From Posidonia oceanica (Eukaryota > Streptophyta > Magnoliopsida > Alismatales > Posidoniaceae): DNA of 64,000 nt. The stretch covers positions 50,912,001 to 50,976,000 of the forward strand of contig JAZBRS010000035.1 of NCBI GenBank assembly GCA_037176725.1. The letters run 5' to 3'. Positions 1 through 11,862 of this stretch are shown in pieces (the first letter of the stretch is position 1; the number at the start of each line of letters is the position of its first letter). A program made the translations under genes and the position numbers. The notes beneath the pieces were generated by a model that did not search any database, was not told where the DNA came from, and saw only the letters and a list, made by a program, of their open reading frames with translations.

Positions 1-1352
1 ATGCCAAGAAGGAAACAAATTAAAACAAGCTAGCAGGGGTTTTGGATGCAGCCTTATGGGGCGTCCAACGTTGGACGCACCAGGTTGTGCATCCAATAGG
101 TCGGGATCTTCCCCAGCCAAAACCAGTGGCCAAATCGACCAAAAACTGGGATCTAACTAGCTAGGAAGCAAGAGTGAGTGACGACGAGCATGTCCATGTG
201 CTCGGTGCCAAAAATGGGTTGGTGGATTGCTCCACCCACCTCCTCCTCGCAGCCGGTGGCCACGTCTCCTCCGGCCATTGAAGAGGCCGGCAAGGCGTGT
301 TACCTGGCTGTGACACTTCAAGAGTGTAGAGGAGGCTTCCCTAGACCTAGTGCGTGCTGTCGCACGCTCAAAGGCCGGCGACCTGAGGTGGTCGGTGCAC
401 CCATCGCCTAACTTCGGCAAGCTAGGTGGGGGGGACGTGTGTGCGGTGCAAAGTGCAGAAAATCTACCCTATCATGCTACCGCATGCATGTACAAGTTAA
501 GGGAGATGAGAGCTTACCTGGTCGTGGCTTGCAGAGGCATGTTTGCACTCGGCTGGCGATGCGGAAGATGGTAGCCGTGGAACTTCGACGAGCTTCTGGG
601 ACACGAGAGAAGATCGGGAAAGGGTGGCTAAAGGTTGAGGAATGCTTGTGGTGGATCGCACAAGGCTTGGGAGGCTCTGGATTCTTTAGCAAATGGGTGT
701 GGTCGTCTGTGGAAGGATGGGTTCTCTATGGTTTTGTTGCACCGGTTTGTGGCAATGGCAGGCGTTGGCAGGGCTTGGCAGGGCTCGTGGAGAGTGGGGA
801 GGTCACGTGGGATGTCAGGTGAAGTAAGTGGATGTTAGGAGAGGTCGTGAAAGTCGTCGTGGTGGCAGGGCGGAGGTGGCACAGCAGTGAGGGGTGGTGA
901 GAGTGGGAAGACCGCTGGGGGAGAGGAGACACGATGGTAGGCTGAGTAAGTGGCCTTGGCGTGTAGTGGGTGGCTGTGAGCGGTGAGGGGACACAGTAGT
1001 AGGTTGGGAAGGATGGCGGAGGGGACAGGAGCAGTGAGCTAGAGGTGGCGGATGCGGTTTGCAATCCTCGACTCGTTGGACGCTGGCATAGAGTGCGTCC
1101 AATGTAGGATGCGGCTAATGCTAGCGTCCAACGAGTCCAGGAGGTTAAAGGCTATTTTGGGTGTTTTTTGGCTTAGGTTAGGTGTGGGCCAAGGCTTAGG
1201 AAGTCTTAGGCGATGCTTTTGTGAGGGTTTAGGTGGGTTTAGGAAGGTTTTAGGGTTTGGTGATGTTTCAGGGGAGAATGGCTATCCTAGGGTCCGAGCG
1301 AGCTTGTAGGAGGATCCACCATCATCCAGGCTATCAAAATGGGGTATCTATA
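1..1352 (-). mobile_element. Tat-type LTR, minus strand, cut by window edge
   Basis: Read on the minus strand this LTR begins at 1352 with TATAGATACCCCATTTTGAT. That is a decayed form of the TGTAGACACCCCATTTTGAC start seen in the other Tat-type LTRs of this window. It matches the LTR at 62387-64000 along its length: the start, the stretch around the GCGTCCAAC motifs, and the segment around 61-78. It lies inside the 5' LTR of the older Ty3 element, whose sequence resumes at 1353. Its other end is left of the window, so a solo LTR cannot be told from a full element. No credible gene lies in it; the short open frames on both strands are compositional. Confidence 0.8.
61..78. repeat. Perfect 18-bp palindrome in LTR
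   Basis: GCGTCCAACGTTGGACGC equals its own reverse complement. It recurs at 63561-63578 and, with altered ends, at about 63809-63824. Half-sites and variants lie near 1073-1135 and 62630-62700. All copies are inside this one LTR family. Confidence 0.9.
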
Positions 1353-2006
1353 GTGGCACGACAGGTTTTGGTGTTGTGTGTGTGAGTTGTGGTTTCTTGA
1401 ACACTGATTTTGGTTTTCAAGCTCTGGTATAGTAGAGACCATGGTTTTCGAGATAAGGATTTGTGTTGGTTTTGGATATGATTTGGCATATAGTAGCCAT
1501 TCCAAGAGTTTATAAAGAGATTTAAAAAATGCACATGTTTTGAAAGGAAAAAGAGGAAATGGTTTTTAAAAGCATATTTCAAAATTGATTTTATGTATGT
1601 CTGCAATAGAGTTTTGTAGGTTTTGGGCCCCTTTGCAGGTTTTGGACTTGGTGCTGCCGAGACGAGCTACCATGTGGCTTGGGGTGCTGAGTGTCAACAG
1701 CTCCAGTTTTGCTTTGTTGTTTTTAGTAGCTGGTAGGCGTGTGCTGGGTGACTATTAAATGTCACTCACATGTGTTTTTGGTAATTTTCTTGCAGGTGCA
1801 AATATTGAAGATGTAGTCTAGTCTAATGAATATAGTTGGAGTCATATAGCCATACACCACAGGTTTTGGGTAGAGTTAGGTTTTGTTGAGTTTTGTTTCA
1901 GTTTATTTGTTAATTTATCTAAATTCCTTGCATTTTATTGAGTTATTCATTTAATAATAGCTCTAGGTGAGTTAAGTGCTAGATTGTAATGCCTAGGGGC
2001 GTTACA
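1353..2006 (+). mobile_element. 3' part of 5' LTR of old Ty3/gypsy element
   Basis: This segment aligns by eye with 6936-7605, the corresponding part of the 3' LTR. Shared landmarks include the block before AGTAGCCATTCCAAGAG, the TAGCTGGTAGG block and the terminal GTTACA. The LTR ends at 2006, directly before the PBS. Its left part is displaced by the nested minus-strand LTR at 1-1352. Divergence between the two LTR copies is clearly high, with many substitutions and small indels, so the insertion is old. Confidence 0.85.
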
Positions 2007-2009
2007 GAA

Positions 2010-2021
2010 TGGCATCAAAGC
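2010..2021 (+). other. Primer-binding site, initiator-Met tRNA type
   Basis: TGGCATCAAAGC lies three bases after the LTR end. It differs at two positions from TGGTATCAGAGC, the initiator-methionine tRNA PBS used by many plant Ty3/gypsy elements. This fixes the element's plus orientation. Confidence 0.8.
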
Positions 2022-2149
2022 ACTAGGTACACTAAGTGCACTAGCTTAGGGGTGTCCAGTCTAATGACTCTGTAGGACTACATGGCATGAGTTATCTGCA
2101 CCAGAATTATTTTATGGTTTTGTGTGAATTTGTGATTTCTTGTAGGATG

Positions 2150-3075
2150 CTGAATCGTCTTCACTCTCCAACTTTCAAGGGCAGAGGTAGACCTGAGGAG
2201 TGACGTTTAGTTGCTGATGGTGAGAAAGAATCTGGAGAGCATGTCGTGCCCATAAGAGAATTGGGTGCGACTGGTTTCTTTCCTATTGGAGGGCGACGCT
2301 GATTAGTGGTGGAGAGCCACGTGCCGTCCGAAGTTCCTAAAACTCTAACTTGTTCATGATTTCATGGGAGGATTCTTGAGAAGTCTAAGAGATAGGTTGG
2401 ATAGGGAATTTAGAGGCATACAACAGGGGAATATGTCAATGGCTTAGGAAGAAGCTACTTTCTCTCGCCTCAAGCAATTTGCCCAGACCTTTGACTTAGA
2501 GGAGCACAGAGCCAAGAGATTCTTGGAGGGGTTGCAGCTAGGATTGATGATGAAGTTCATGGGCTACCAGTGTCAGACCTTGCAAGAAGTAGTAGATATG
2601 GCATCCTATTTTGAGGATGAGTTCCAGAGGTACAGAGAGAGCCAACTGAAGGGAAAGGGCAAGACACTTGTGCCACAATCCTCTATCTTGGGACGCTGGG
2701 ATATGATAGTTCTGGGATCTCATGAAAGAAAAAGAAGGAACATGCTGGAAAATTTTGCCTATAGAAGGCATAGTTTTGCTGGAAGGAGTAGTGCTGGATT
2801 CAGTCCGGTAGGATCTAGTGGTGGTCCATAGGTGAGGAGAGCTTGCTTCCATTGTGGTCAGGTGGGGCATCTGGTGGCGCAGTGTCCTCGTCAGCAGTAG
2901 ACAGTGGACTATACGATGTGTTATAATTACAGAAGGTCGAGGCATGTGTAGAGAGATTGCCCTGATCCACCCAAGAGAGTTGGGGAAGCACCACGCCAAC
3001 CCACCATAGGGCACGTATTTCCAATAGCTGCTCCAAATACTTGGTCCCCAGAGGATGTCATGGAGGGTAAGAAAT
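2150..3075 (+). pseudogene. Decayed Ty3 gag
   Basis: Fragments of a Gag polyprotein are readable. A capsid-like stretch (FLEGLQLGLMMKFMGY, then EVVDMASYFEDEFQRYRES) spans about 2520-2660. A CCHC zinc knuckle CFHCGQVGHLVAQCP lies at 2844-2888 with perfect C-x2-C-x4-H-x4-C spacing. A second, damaged knuckle-like segment follows near 2918-2966. Stops and shifts interrupt the frame, for example the TAG at 2829. Gag would package the element RNA; this copy cannot. Confidence 0.8.
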
Positions 3076-3159
3076 AGTAGTTTGATTGTGTTGTGTTGCT
3101 CTCCACTCCTTGTGTAGTGATTGTGCGTGTCCAACACTTGCAATTAATGATGATTGTTG

Positions 3160-3545
3160 ATTATGGTTGCTGTGCATGCTGACCCTAGGCCCTTTCCTAG
3201 TAGCAGACAAGATAGCTAGGGTGTTGTTTGACTCACAGAGTACATTCTCTTTCATCTCTGAGTCTTTTGTAGTAGAGATTGGAGATAGGTCGGATAGATT
3301 GGCTTTTCATCTCAATGTGGTGACTCTGTTCGGGGAGCACAATCTGGCGTGAAAATATCTACAGTCAATTGGCATTAGGCGGAGTGATAGGAGCTTCAAG
3401 GCTAGTCTGATAGTGATGGACATGTATGAGGATGATGTCATACTAGGCATGGATGGGCTGACGCTACACTCAGCAATAATCGACTGTGCTAAGAAGAGGG
3501 TACCAGTAGAGTGCATGAGGCAAGGTTTGTGTTCTATGTAGGGAA
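3160..3545 (+). pseudogene. Decayed retropepsin of Ty3 element
   Basis: VLFDSQSTFSFISESFV near 3220-3270 corresponds to the aspartic protease active-site region LFDSGA-x-SFIS, with G-A replaced by Q-S. Downstream, DVILGMDGLTLHSAIIDC at about 3436-3490 matches the conserved DVILGMDWL block of plant Ty3 proteases. A stop at 3350 separates the two. The order after gag is as expected for Ty3/gypsy. Confidence 0.75.
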
Positions 3546-3579
3546 TGAGATTGGGTAAGCTAAACTAGGGCAACATCAG

Positions 3580-5440
3580 CTATATGCTAAGTTCTCCAAG
3601 TGTGAGTTCTGGACAAGTGAAGTTATGTTCCTTGGCCACATCATCTTGGGAGAGAGGTTCCGATTACAACTCTAGTATCAGCAAGGTTTGCGTAGGACGT
3701 ATCTAGAGGAGTATTGGGTGTGTCAGTTTGTTGATCAATTGGAGAAGACACCGAATCACAATAGAATACTTTCGTCGGTTGGAATTCCAAAACGTCGATT
3801 GATGGAGCCTCCTTGATGGAGTAGGTCGGTGGCAGAGTTTGAGCTAGCGTCTGCTAGTCTAGAGTGGTTCGCTCGAGGGCTTCGACTTTGAGGAGTGTGG
3901 ATTAGAGAGGTTGGTGCGGTTTGGCGGCAAGCAATAGGGATGGCAATGCTGGGGGGCAAGATGACAGTTCTAGTTAGGCGGGATTCGGTGCGGGCATGCA
4001 GGGTAGGAGACCTTACTATCTGTGTGGCTAAGTGAGCTAGGTTTCCAGGAGTAGTTTGCATCTGCAATGAGCACTGGTTTGCTTGGTGTGGCATTGTTGC
4101 AGGAAGGTAGGGAGTTTATGGAGGAACTGCCCGATTCTCCCAAGAGGGTTGGAGACACACCATCTTAGTCGACCAGATGCTATGTTTTCTCAATCGCTAC
4201 TCTTGGAGCTAAACTATCTTATGATGTCATGGTGGAAGGGGAGGTGCAGTACGTGATTGTCTCTGGTGTGACCCTCCATGGTTGTTGTTTGTTATCTTTT
4301 GTTTTCTGGTTTGAGTTTGGTGTTTGCATGGAGGATGCTCTGAGTTTCATCATCTTGTTGTTGCATCTGGGTGAAGCATGTGGCTTTCCAATTGTGTGGT
4401 GTGCTGTGAATGCTCTGAATGAGGACAAAGTATTCTGGGAACTGTCGTGTGCTGATGTTGCACGTTCGTGTTGCACGTTGGTTGTGCGAGTTGATGTTGT
4501 TTCTGTGGGGCGTGTTCTATTGAGTGGCACGACAAGGTGTTTGCTTACTTCTTGTTTGTTTTGGATGTTTTGGTTGGTTTTTGCTTTTATGGTGGGTCGA
4601 ATGGCTTAGTGCTATTCGATTTGGTGGAGTTCCTTTCTCTACCTGTTGTTTGGGCTCTTCCGCGACGAAGATTAGGATTAAGCTAGGGAGGTTGGCTTTC
4701 CATCTCTTTATGGTGGGGCCGTTGGACGACCAGCTTAGTGTGTTGTAAGTAGTCCCTGAGTTCCGTTGTTTTCGAGTCTTGGTGAACTATCTTTGGGGAT
4801 TCGATAGAGGTATCTCCAAGATAGTGGCACCTTGGACGAGAATGGCTGGGAAGGAGGTCAACTTGTGTGGGTCAGGGTTTGTGGAAAGAGCATCTATGAG
4901 CGAATGGCTCAATTGATTTCGACTCCTATGTTGGCCTTGCCTTCTAGAAGTGGTGTTTTCTTCTGTGGGTAGTGATGGATTGTGGATTTGGGTTGGGTCG
5001 TGATCTTGTGAAACATAGCAATGTTGTAGACTATGCTTCTCATTTGTTAAAGAATCACGGAAGAGAACTACTTGACTCAGGATTTTAAGATGGCTGTTGT
5101 GGTGTTGGCACTAAAGCTCAGGCAATACTACCTTTCAGGAACCAGCTTTAGGTCTATGCTGATCCATAAGGTTGGTAGAGGGAGTTATGTGGAGGAAATA
5201 CCTGGCTAATGTATTTTAGGTTATATTGGCACAATCAGAGGTGCTTCAAGGAGATCTATCTTTCATTGAGAATATTGTCTAGATCCTTGATTGGAAAGGG
5301 CAGGTTTAGCAGAACAAGGTCATTCCATTTGTGCTTGTGCTATGGCACCACCAAGGTTTGTGGAAACCACTTGGGAATGTGAGGTGGACATTCATTCACA
5401 GTACTCCTACTTGTTAGCCTGAAGATGGAATTTTGGTGGC
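3580..5440 (+). pseudogene. Scrambled RT-RNase H-integrase remnants
   Basis: Recognisable islands occur in the expected order but in different frames. One is [20 protein letters not shown] (about 3590-3650), the RT segment usually read as KFSKCEFW-x5-FLGH. The RT connection PWTRMAGKEV lies near 4832-4860. RNase H remnants are at about 5025-5150 (DYASHLLKNHGRELL and KMAVVVLALKLRQYYLSG). An integrase C-terminal tail, ETTWECEVDIHSQY, is near 5360-5405. The part between 3690 and 4600 has no match I recognise. Most of RT and the integrase core appear lost. The tail is of the kind seen in plant chromoviruses; the exact clade is inference. Confidence 0.7.
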
Positions 5441-5450
5441 AAAATTCTTT

Positions 5451-5463
5451 AAAGGGGGTAGGA
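5451..5463 (+). other. Polypurine tract of old Ty3 element
   Basis: AAAGGGGGTAGGA immediately precedes the 3' LTR start TGTAATACC. It would prime plus-strand DNA synthesis. Confidence 0.75.
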
Positions 5464-7605
5464 TGTAATACCTGTGGTCTGCATGGGTGAGGCACGTATT
5501 GCAGACATGTATTGGCCAATATTGCCCGTGCGTAGTTTAATAGTTCAGAATCGAAGACTGAGTTTCCATTTAACTATATCTCGATGATTAATTTGGGATC
5601 CACACACGAGGGCCTTAAGAGAGGGTTCGCGATGGCGTTAAAGAGAAGAGAGGAGAAGAGGAATTAAACCAGAGGAAGAAGGAGACGCAAGAGAAGAAGA
5701 AATGGGAGGAGAAGATGAGGGAGATAGAGAGCGAGCTAAGAGGGGGAAGAGGAGGTTGTACACATTCACTGATTGTCGCTGTCACTCACCTCTGCTGCTG
5801 TGTTGTTGCTACTATTGTGACGCCAGGGTTGCCGTTGCCACTGTCTCTGTGCCAAGCGAGCATGCAAGTCTATCATCGGTGAACGGTACACGCACTACTC
5901 ATCTCTCTCTTCCTCGTTAAGCTCATGATAGTGTAATTTGTGCCTAGGATTCTGTGAATGGAATTTGTGTTGTTGGTAGCTCAGGAGAGCTACGTGTAGT
6001 GATGTGTTCTTACGAAGGGAAACCATCCCATTTGTGTGATTTTGATCCGATCTTTGAGTGGATCACAACTTGGATTATAGTTTTCTACAAGTTTTGTGCT
6101 TGGATTGCTCATGTTTGGCAGCGATTGGGATTTGGGTTCGGGAAGGATGCCTTGTGTTCTTCTGCACTTGGGTGCATGTCCCCATTGCGTGTTCCCTGCA
6201 CGGTTCCCTAGGGGGCAGTGGATGTAGTGGGTTTTGGTGGTGTTTTGGCAAGCACTTTGAATCAATTTTATGGCTTTCTTTTGGGTTGTGCTTTTGTGGT
6301 TTTGTGTAGGTTTTTGTGTGGAGTTTTGTGCAGTATGTCATGATATTTTTGAGATGATTTTGAAATGATTTTCAAAATGGTTTTCCAAAAAGGATTTGGA
6401 AAAGAAATGCATAAGTTTTGTAAAGGTTTTGGAAAATGATTTTTCGAGGTTTTGAGGAACCAAAAGGGCCATAGGGCCATACTAGCGAATCAAGGATGAT
6501 TGATACCTCTAGAGGGTCAGGTACGAGTCCAAGGTTGATATTCTGAGTCTATGGTTTTCCATGGTTTTTGAGGAACTAAAAGGGATGTAGGGTCATACTG
6601 GCAAACCAAGGATGACTGATACCTTTGGAGGATCAAGTACAAGTTCGAGGTTGAGGTTCCAAGCTGTGCTGGCGAGGTCAGGGCTTAGAGTCTCTGGGTG
6701 GCTCAGGCATAGAGACTTGGGTGCTGGCAGGGTCAAGAGTCTAGGCTAGGCCTTGGGTGGCCCGGGCACAGACAACGTCGAGAGGGTGGACCCTGTGATT
6801 GTCCTAGAGTGGACCTATATAGGGTTCTTAGAGTATGAACTCGGGAAGGAGGAGCTCCAACACTACATGGCTTGTCTATGGCAGTGCAGTGCGCTTCGAC
6901 GGTTGCTTGTGGGCTGGTTGGTTGCTTATTGCTAGAGTAACACGACAGATTTTTGTGCTGTATGTGTGAGTTGTGGTTTCTCAGTACTGATTCATGTTTT
7001 CAGGCTCTAGTCTAGAGGGGACTATGGTTTTTGAGATAAGGATTTGTGCTGGTTTTGGACTTGGTTTGGCGTAGAGTAGCCATTCCAAGAGTGCATAAAG
7101 AGATTTTAAAAATACATGTGTTTTGAAAGGAAAAAGAGAAAATGATTTTGAAAGGCATATTTCAAAAAGGATTTTATGCTTGTCTGCAATAGAGTTTTGC
7201 AGGTTTTGGACTTGTGCTACCTAGAGGGGTAGCTGTGTGGCTTGGGGAGCTGAGTGTCAGCAGCTCCAGTTCTGATTTTTTGTTTTTAGTAGCTGGTAGG
7301 TGTTTGCTGGGTGACTATTAGAGATTGTTTTGGACTTGTACGTTTGTTGTTTTGGATTTGTCACTCACATGTGTTTTTGGCGATTTTCTTACAAGTGTAG
7401 ATATTGGAGATGCAGTCCAGTCTAGTGTATATTATGGGAGTCACATAGCCATACACCATAGGTTCTAGGTTGAGTTAGGTTTTGTTGAGTTTTGTTTTAG
7501 TTTATTTGTTTATTTATTTAAATTCCTTGTATTTTTTTGAGTTATTCATTTAATAATAGCCCTAGGTGAGTTAGGTGCTAGATTGTGACGCCTGGGGGTG
7601 TTACG
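5464..7605 (+). mobile_element. 3' LTR of old Ty3/gypsy element
   Basis: It begins TGTAATACC after the polypurine tract and ends GGGTGTTACG at 7605, where the canonical end would be CA. Its 3' 670 bp aligns with 1353-2006. The middle holds a TGATACCTCTAGAGG-type module (about 6480-6640) that also occurs near 50480-50600 in another LTR of this window. Reverse-complement relatives lie at 14260-14397, 17726-18258 and 45254-45393. No gene is supported within it. Confidence 0.85.
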
Positions 7606-8178
7606 CAAACAGATATCTAGTTTTTTATCTATATCTGATCTTCAAATATCTATGTCATATTCGTATTGGTATTTGTCTTTTAACAATATGGATGTACATT
7701 TTTCATATTTGGATGATATCTATATCTTTGTATTTAATGATGGATATCGATATGATAATATACATATCCTTACCGTATCTGAAATGTTTATGTCCATAAT
7801 ACAAATACATTTCATATATGTTTTAAAATCATGATCTCTTTCTTAATAAACAATAAAACTGACACTATTATTGACGATTTCTCCAAATTATACAAATTGT
7901 TATGCCAAATGTTACTCTTTTCCTTTTATCATACATCTCAATTATTATTATAATATTATGATTTTTTAATTTATTTTTAAAAATTATTAGTTTTTATTTT
8001 CCTTTTCCCACTCATCAGGCAGATTCTCATTAGTATATACTATATACATTAATTCCACCATAACAGAAGTATTTATTACTTTGGTGAAGTCTTCGACATT
8101 CTATCAATGGATATAATGATTTAATCTCATGAGTTAAGAATTATGTAAACTGAACACATTTATTTTTTGTTTTTGCAG
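7606..8178 (+). other. AT-rich intron sequence upstream of CSLA exon
   Basis: About 570 bp between the LTR end and the first CSLA exon. It is A+T rich, with no coding potential, and ends in a T-rich tract and TTTTTGCAG, a canonical 3' splice site. It is best read as the 3' end of a CSLA intron that now carries the retroelement. Confidence 0.6.
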
Positions 8179-10231
8179 TGAATGCTGACGAGTGCATGAT
8201 GACAAGAATACAGGAGATGTCATTAGATTACCACTTTAAGGTCGAGCAAGAAGCAGGCTCCTGTACATTTGCATTTTTTGGTTTCAATGGCAAGTTATCT
8301 TTAATGTCACTGTAACATTTTATTTTTCTCCAACAGTAGTCAAGAAACTTATTAGTTCTTGTTAATGTTCTACATCATAAATACACATAACGTGCAAAAA
8401 ACCACATATATATATAAGATGTTGAGGTCGAGGAGGTGTACAATTTGTGCACAAAATATATTATGCTACATTTTCCTTTTTGCAGGGACAGCAGGAGTAT
8501 GGAGAATTGCCGCACTTAATGAATCTGGAGGATGGAAAGATCGAACAACTGTAGAAGACATGGATTTGGCTATCCGTGCAGGCCTTCAAGGCTGGCAATT
8601 TGTATATGTCAGTAGTATACAGGTGTGTGTTTTTCTTTCCTAACTAATCAAAGTAGAAGAAAATTAATCGACAACGTTTACCTACTACGAGCTATTATTA
8701 CTAAAGAAAGCAATAGAAATCATATAAATATAATTTTCATGTTAAAGATTATATATGACTTAACGAAAAATTATCATCTTATCGTAATCTGTAACATTTC
8801 GACATTCAATTTACTTAGAATATTAGAAAAAGCTACATATTGAAGACTTCTTGATTCACATTATTAACGTATGAAAATTAGCTAACAAATAATGTAGCAA
8901 TATGCTTTAAATAAAAACCTGATCTAGATACAGGTTCAACAAAGAGGGTAATAACTTCTTTTGTTACCTTTGCAAGCTATATCTGTAATGCTATAATCCA
9001 ATTAATGGAATACGCAGATGACAGAGCCATGACTTTATGGAATTCTTGTTTTCCCATTTCAAGGAAACACTTGAAACAACACTTCTGTACATCTTCTCCC
9101 TGTCTAATAACTAGTAATAAGAAATGAAATGTCCATTACAATCATAGGTTAAGAGTGAGTTGCCAAGTACATTCAAAGCTTATAGACATCAACAACACCG
9201 GTGGTCTTGTGGTCCAGCAAATCTATTCAAAAAGATGGCAATGGAGATCATACAGGCAAAGGTTAGCTCTTTTCATCACATGACCGTCAGGACAAATCAC
9301 AGGAAAAAAAAAGGAACACTACCAAAGAATAGAGCATAATAGATTGTCATTCTGTTTTGTTTATTGATAGCATTTGTAACTTATCACAGAAAGTATCCAT
9401 ATGGAAGAAAATCTATGTCATCTACAGCTTCTTCTTTGTTGGGAAGATTGTAGCTCATTCAGTCACATTCATTTTCTTCTGTGTTGCCATCCCATTGTCC
9501 GTTTGGATTCCTGAAGTGGACATTCCTTTGTGGGGAGCTGTGTATGTTCCCACCATCATCACCCTCTGCAAATCAGTTGGAACCCCCAGGTACAAGATTT
9601 TCCAAATTGATTTGTATAAATAAAAATTACTCAATTTACAACTTTACAAAGCATGTATTTATATAGTTTCTTGGAACCACAGCTCTATCCATCTTCTTGT
9701 ATTTTGGTTGCTCTTCGAGAATGTTATGTCCTTACACCGGATTAAAGCAGTCTGGACTGGTTTGTTGGATGTGGGAAGAGTGAAGGAGTGGGTCGTCACC
9801 GAAAAGTTAGGAGATGCCCTCAAGGATAAGCTCACTAACAGAGAAGTTGAAGGTACTAGCAACATGCCAGAAATTGCTAATGAGATCAAAATAACAATTG
9901 ACGAAAGCAAGATATCTCGAAGAAGGTTTTGGCATAGGTAATTCTACCTATTTTGAAGCATATGTTGATATATACCAACATATGCTTCAAAATAATAAAC
10001 GAGAGCATATGTTGAGCTATATAGGTGTCAATTTAAAAGTTTATATTGTTCTTCTTCTTTTGTTATTATAGATTTCACTACTCAGAGATTTGCATGGGGA
10101 TCTTTCTGACACTAAGTGGACTGTTCGATCTCACATATCAAAAGCAAGGGTACTTCGTTTTCCTCTTCCTCCAAGCCCTTGCATTCTTCATCACAGGCTT
10201 TGACTATGTCAGAACTAGAGTAAGCTCCTGA
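8179..10231 (+). CDS. CSLA: Cellulose synthase-like A (mannan synthase), last six exons
   Basis: CSLA proteins are Golgi membrane GT2 enzymes that polymerise mannose/glucose from GDP-sugars into (gluco)mannan backbones. The exons are 8179-8289, 8486-8622, 9148-9261, 9390-9589, 9683-9937 and 10072-10231. They join in phase to 324 codons plus TGA. Diagnostic blocks are [27 protein letters not shown] (partial residues 59-65) with the catalytic ED, and QQHRW (98-102), the QxxRW motif. They are followed by [10 protein letters not shown] and [12 protein letters not shown] and several hydrophobic membrane segments. Full CSLA proteins are about 530 residues. The N-terminal half, with the first membrane segment and the two substrate-binding aspartate motifs, is absent and must lie left of the window if the gene is whole. 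All acceptors are AG. Donors are GT except the first, which is GC. No frameshift or stop is seen, so the gene may be functional despite intron insertions. Confidence 0.93.
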
Positions 10232-11703
10232 TAATAATCCACGACTTGAACAAGAATTGTTCAGGAAATATGTTGACGGAATGTTTCCAATATTATGATG
10301 ATGAAGAAAATATTAATAGCATGAGATAATCACGAATGTCTGACTCGTCTCTCTCTGTGTGCATGTACTCATTTGGTTCTATGCATAGAGAGCTTTAACA
10401 TTTTCTTTATGTGGTGTGATTGTCACACTGTGAAACAAATTCTTTGTTGTGATTGTAAGTTACTTTTTTATTTACTCTGTCTGAACCTAAGAAAGAAATG
10501 TACCGGGAGGATTATTTAGGAGGCAAATGTCATTGTTTACGTTAAAAGAATGATGAATTCCAAATCTTTAAATTAAGATAACCAACCATGGATGATTGCT
10601 TATTATTGTTGATTGTCATCGCCGATTCATGGAATGAAACATTGGCCGTCTGGGAAAGTGAAAAGTGGGAAGGTAGAGGTATGTATAGTTAGTCGGGACT
10701 TGGACACATGCGGATGGAATTTGTGCAGTCTAGTCTATGTCCATGGCAAGTAATATGTAGTGTAAATAAACAATTGAAGAATCCTGAGAAAATTATCAAT
10801 AAAAACAACATATATAAAACTTCAAGTTTTTTTCATATTACTTCCAAAAGTCTAGCTACCGGAGGAACGATATGGTGACTCTATGATATAAATTCAACAT
10901 TTTAATTCCTCCTTCCTGACCTTTGGTTGTACAATGTATGTCATGAGACATCAAATTTTAGGAGAAATCAAATTTCACTTTATGAGGTCATTTTGCAAAA
11001 CGCATCAAATGGTGTCCCTAATCTCAAGTTTCACATGCTCTAAGTGCAATGGATACAAACAATGAGATAAAATTTAAGTTTGAGACTTACTTGATAATTC
11101 TTCGAAACTACAAAGACAATGTTGAGAATATTTAATAGGATACAAAATGTGAAAATAACAAAAAGAAAAGGAAAAACATCCTTTGATAAGGTTGGCATGC
11201 CACCATTGGTCTGCCCGAGCTGCCCACCTTTTGTCATGACTTGAGCAAAATCACCAAGCTGGCCTAGTGCTCCCTCGATGCCTTCTTGGTCTCGCAAGTG
11301 AGGCAATTTCTCTAACCCTTAGTTTTGCCATTGCAGAGGCTCATTTCAAGAAGTCGAGTCACGGAGAGGAAGGACCTTGTTCATGAGCGAACCCTCCTTT
11401 TCTTTTTTCCCACGATGCTACAGTAATACTATGTAACATTACAGCTTTATCATTAGTTAACTTTGGTAAGGACAATCAATGCATTAAATATGACATAGTC
11501 ACAACTGCGGCAAACATAGATCAGATCCAAGATGCATATACCAACATGATAAATGGATTTCAACAACATATCTCATTCAATGCCCACCAAACTAATGTTA
11601 CTTTAATTGAACGAATAATAAATGAATAGAAACAATGCATATGTTGAGCTATATGGGTCTCAATTTAAAAATTTATATCGTTCTTCTTCTTTTGTTATTA
11701 CAG
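10232..11703 (+). other. 3' flank of CSLA and first spacer of array
   Basis: This holds the probable CSLA 3' UTR and intergenic DNA. Blocks of it recur in each later unit. A minus-strand open frame at 11040-11306 (start MPHLRDQEGIEGALGQLGDF) has partly conserved counterparts near 13190-13345, 15460-15620 and 16640-16810. The counterparts carry shifts and stops, and I do not recognise the sequence. The last 60 bp before 11704 copy the intron tail of the CSLA final intron. Confidence 0.6.
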
Positions 11704-11862
11704 ATTTCACTACTCAGAGATTTGCATGGGGATCTTTCTAACATTGAATAGACTTTCGATCTCACATATCAAAAGAAAGGGTACTTAGTTTTCCTCTTCC
11801 TCCAAGCCCTTGCATTCTTCATCATAGGCTTTGACTGTGTCGGAACCATTGTAAGCTCTTGA
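11704..11862 (+). pseudogene. CSLA terminal exon copy 2, frameshifted
   Basis: A copy of the 160-bp final exon with its CAG acceptor kept. A single-base deletion in the GGACTRTTCGATC stretch (here AGACTTTCGATC) makes it 159 bp and shifts the frame about 45 bp into the exon. No other CSLA exon accompanies it. Confidence 0.88.

Noticed and set aside
4229..4609. 126-codon frame in the decayed Ty3 interior
   Set aside because: It sits where RT would be expected, but has no RT motif and is Cys/Val/Leu-rich. Probably chance in rearranged sequence.
5640..5760. Purine-rich GAAGAG tract as a second polypurine tract or enhancer
   Set aside because: It is internal to the LTR and not followed by an LTR boundary. 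Simple-sequence origin is enough.
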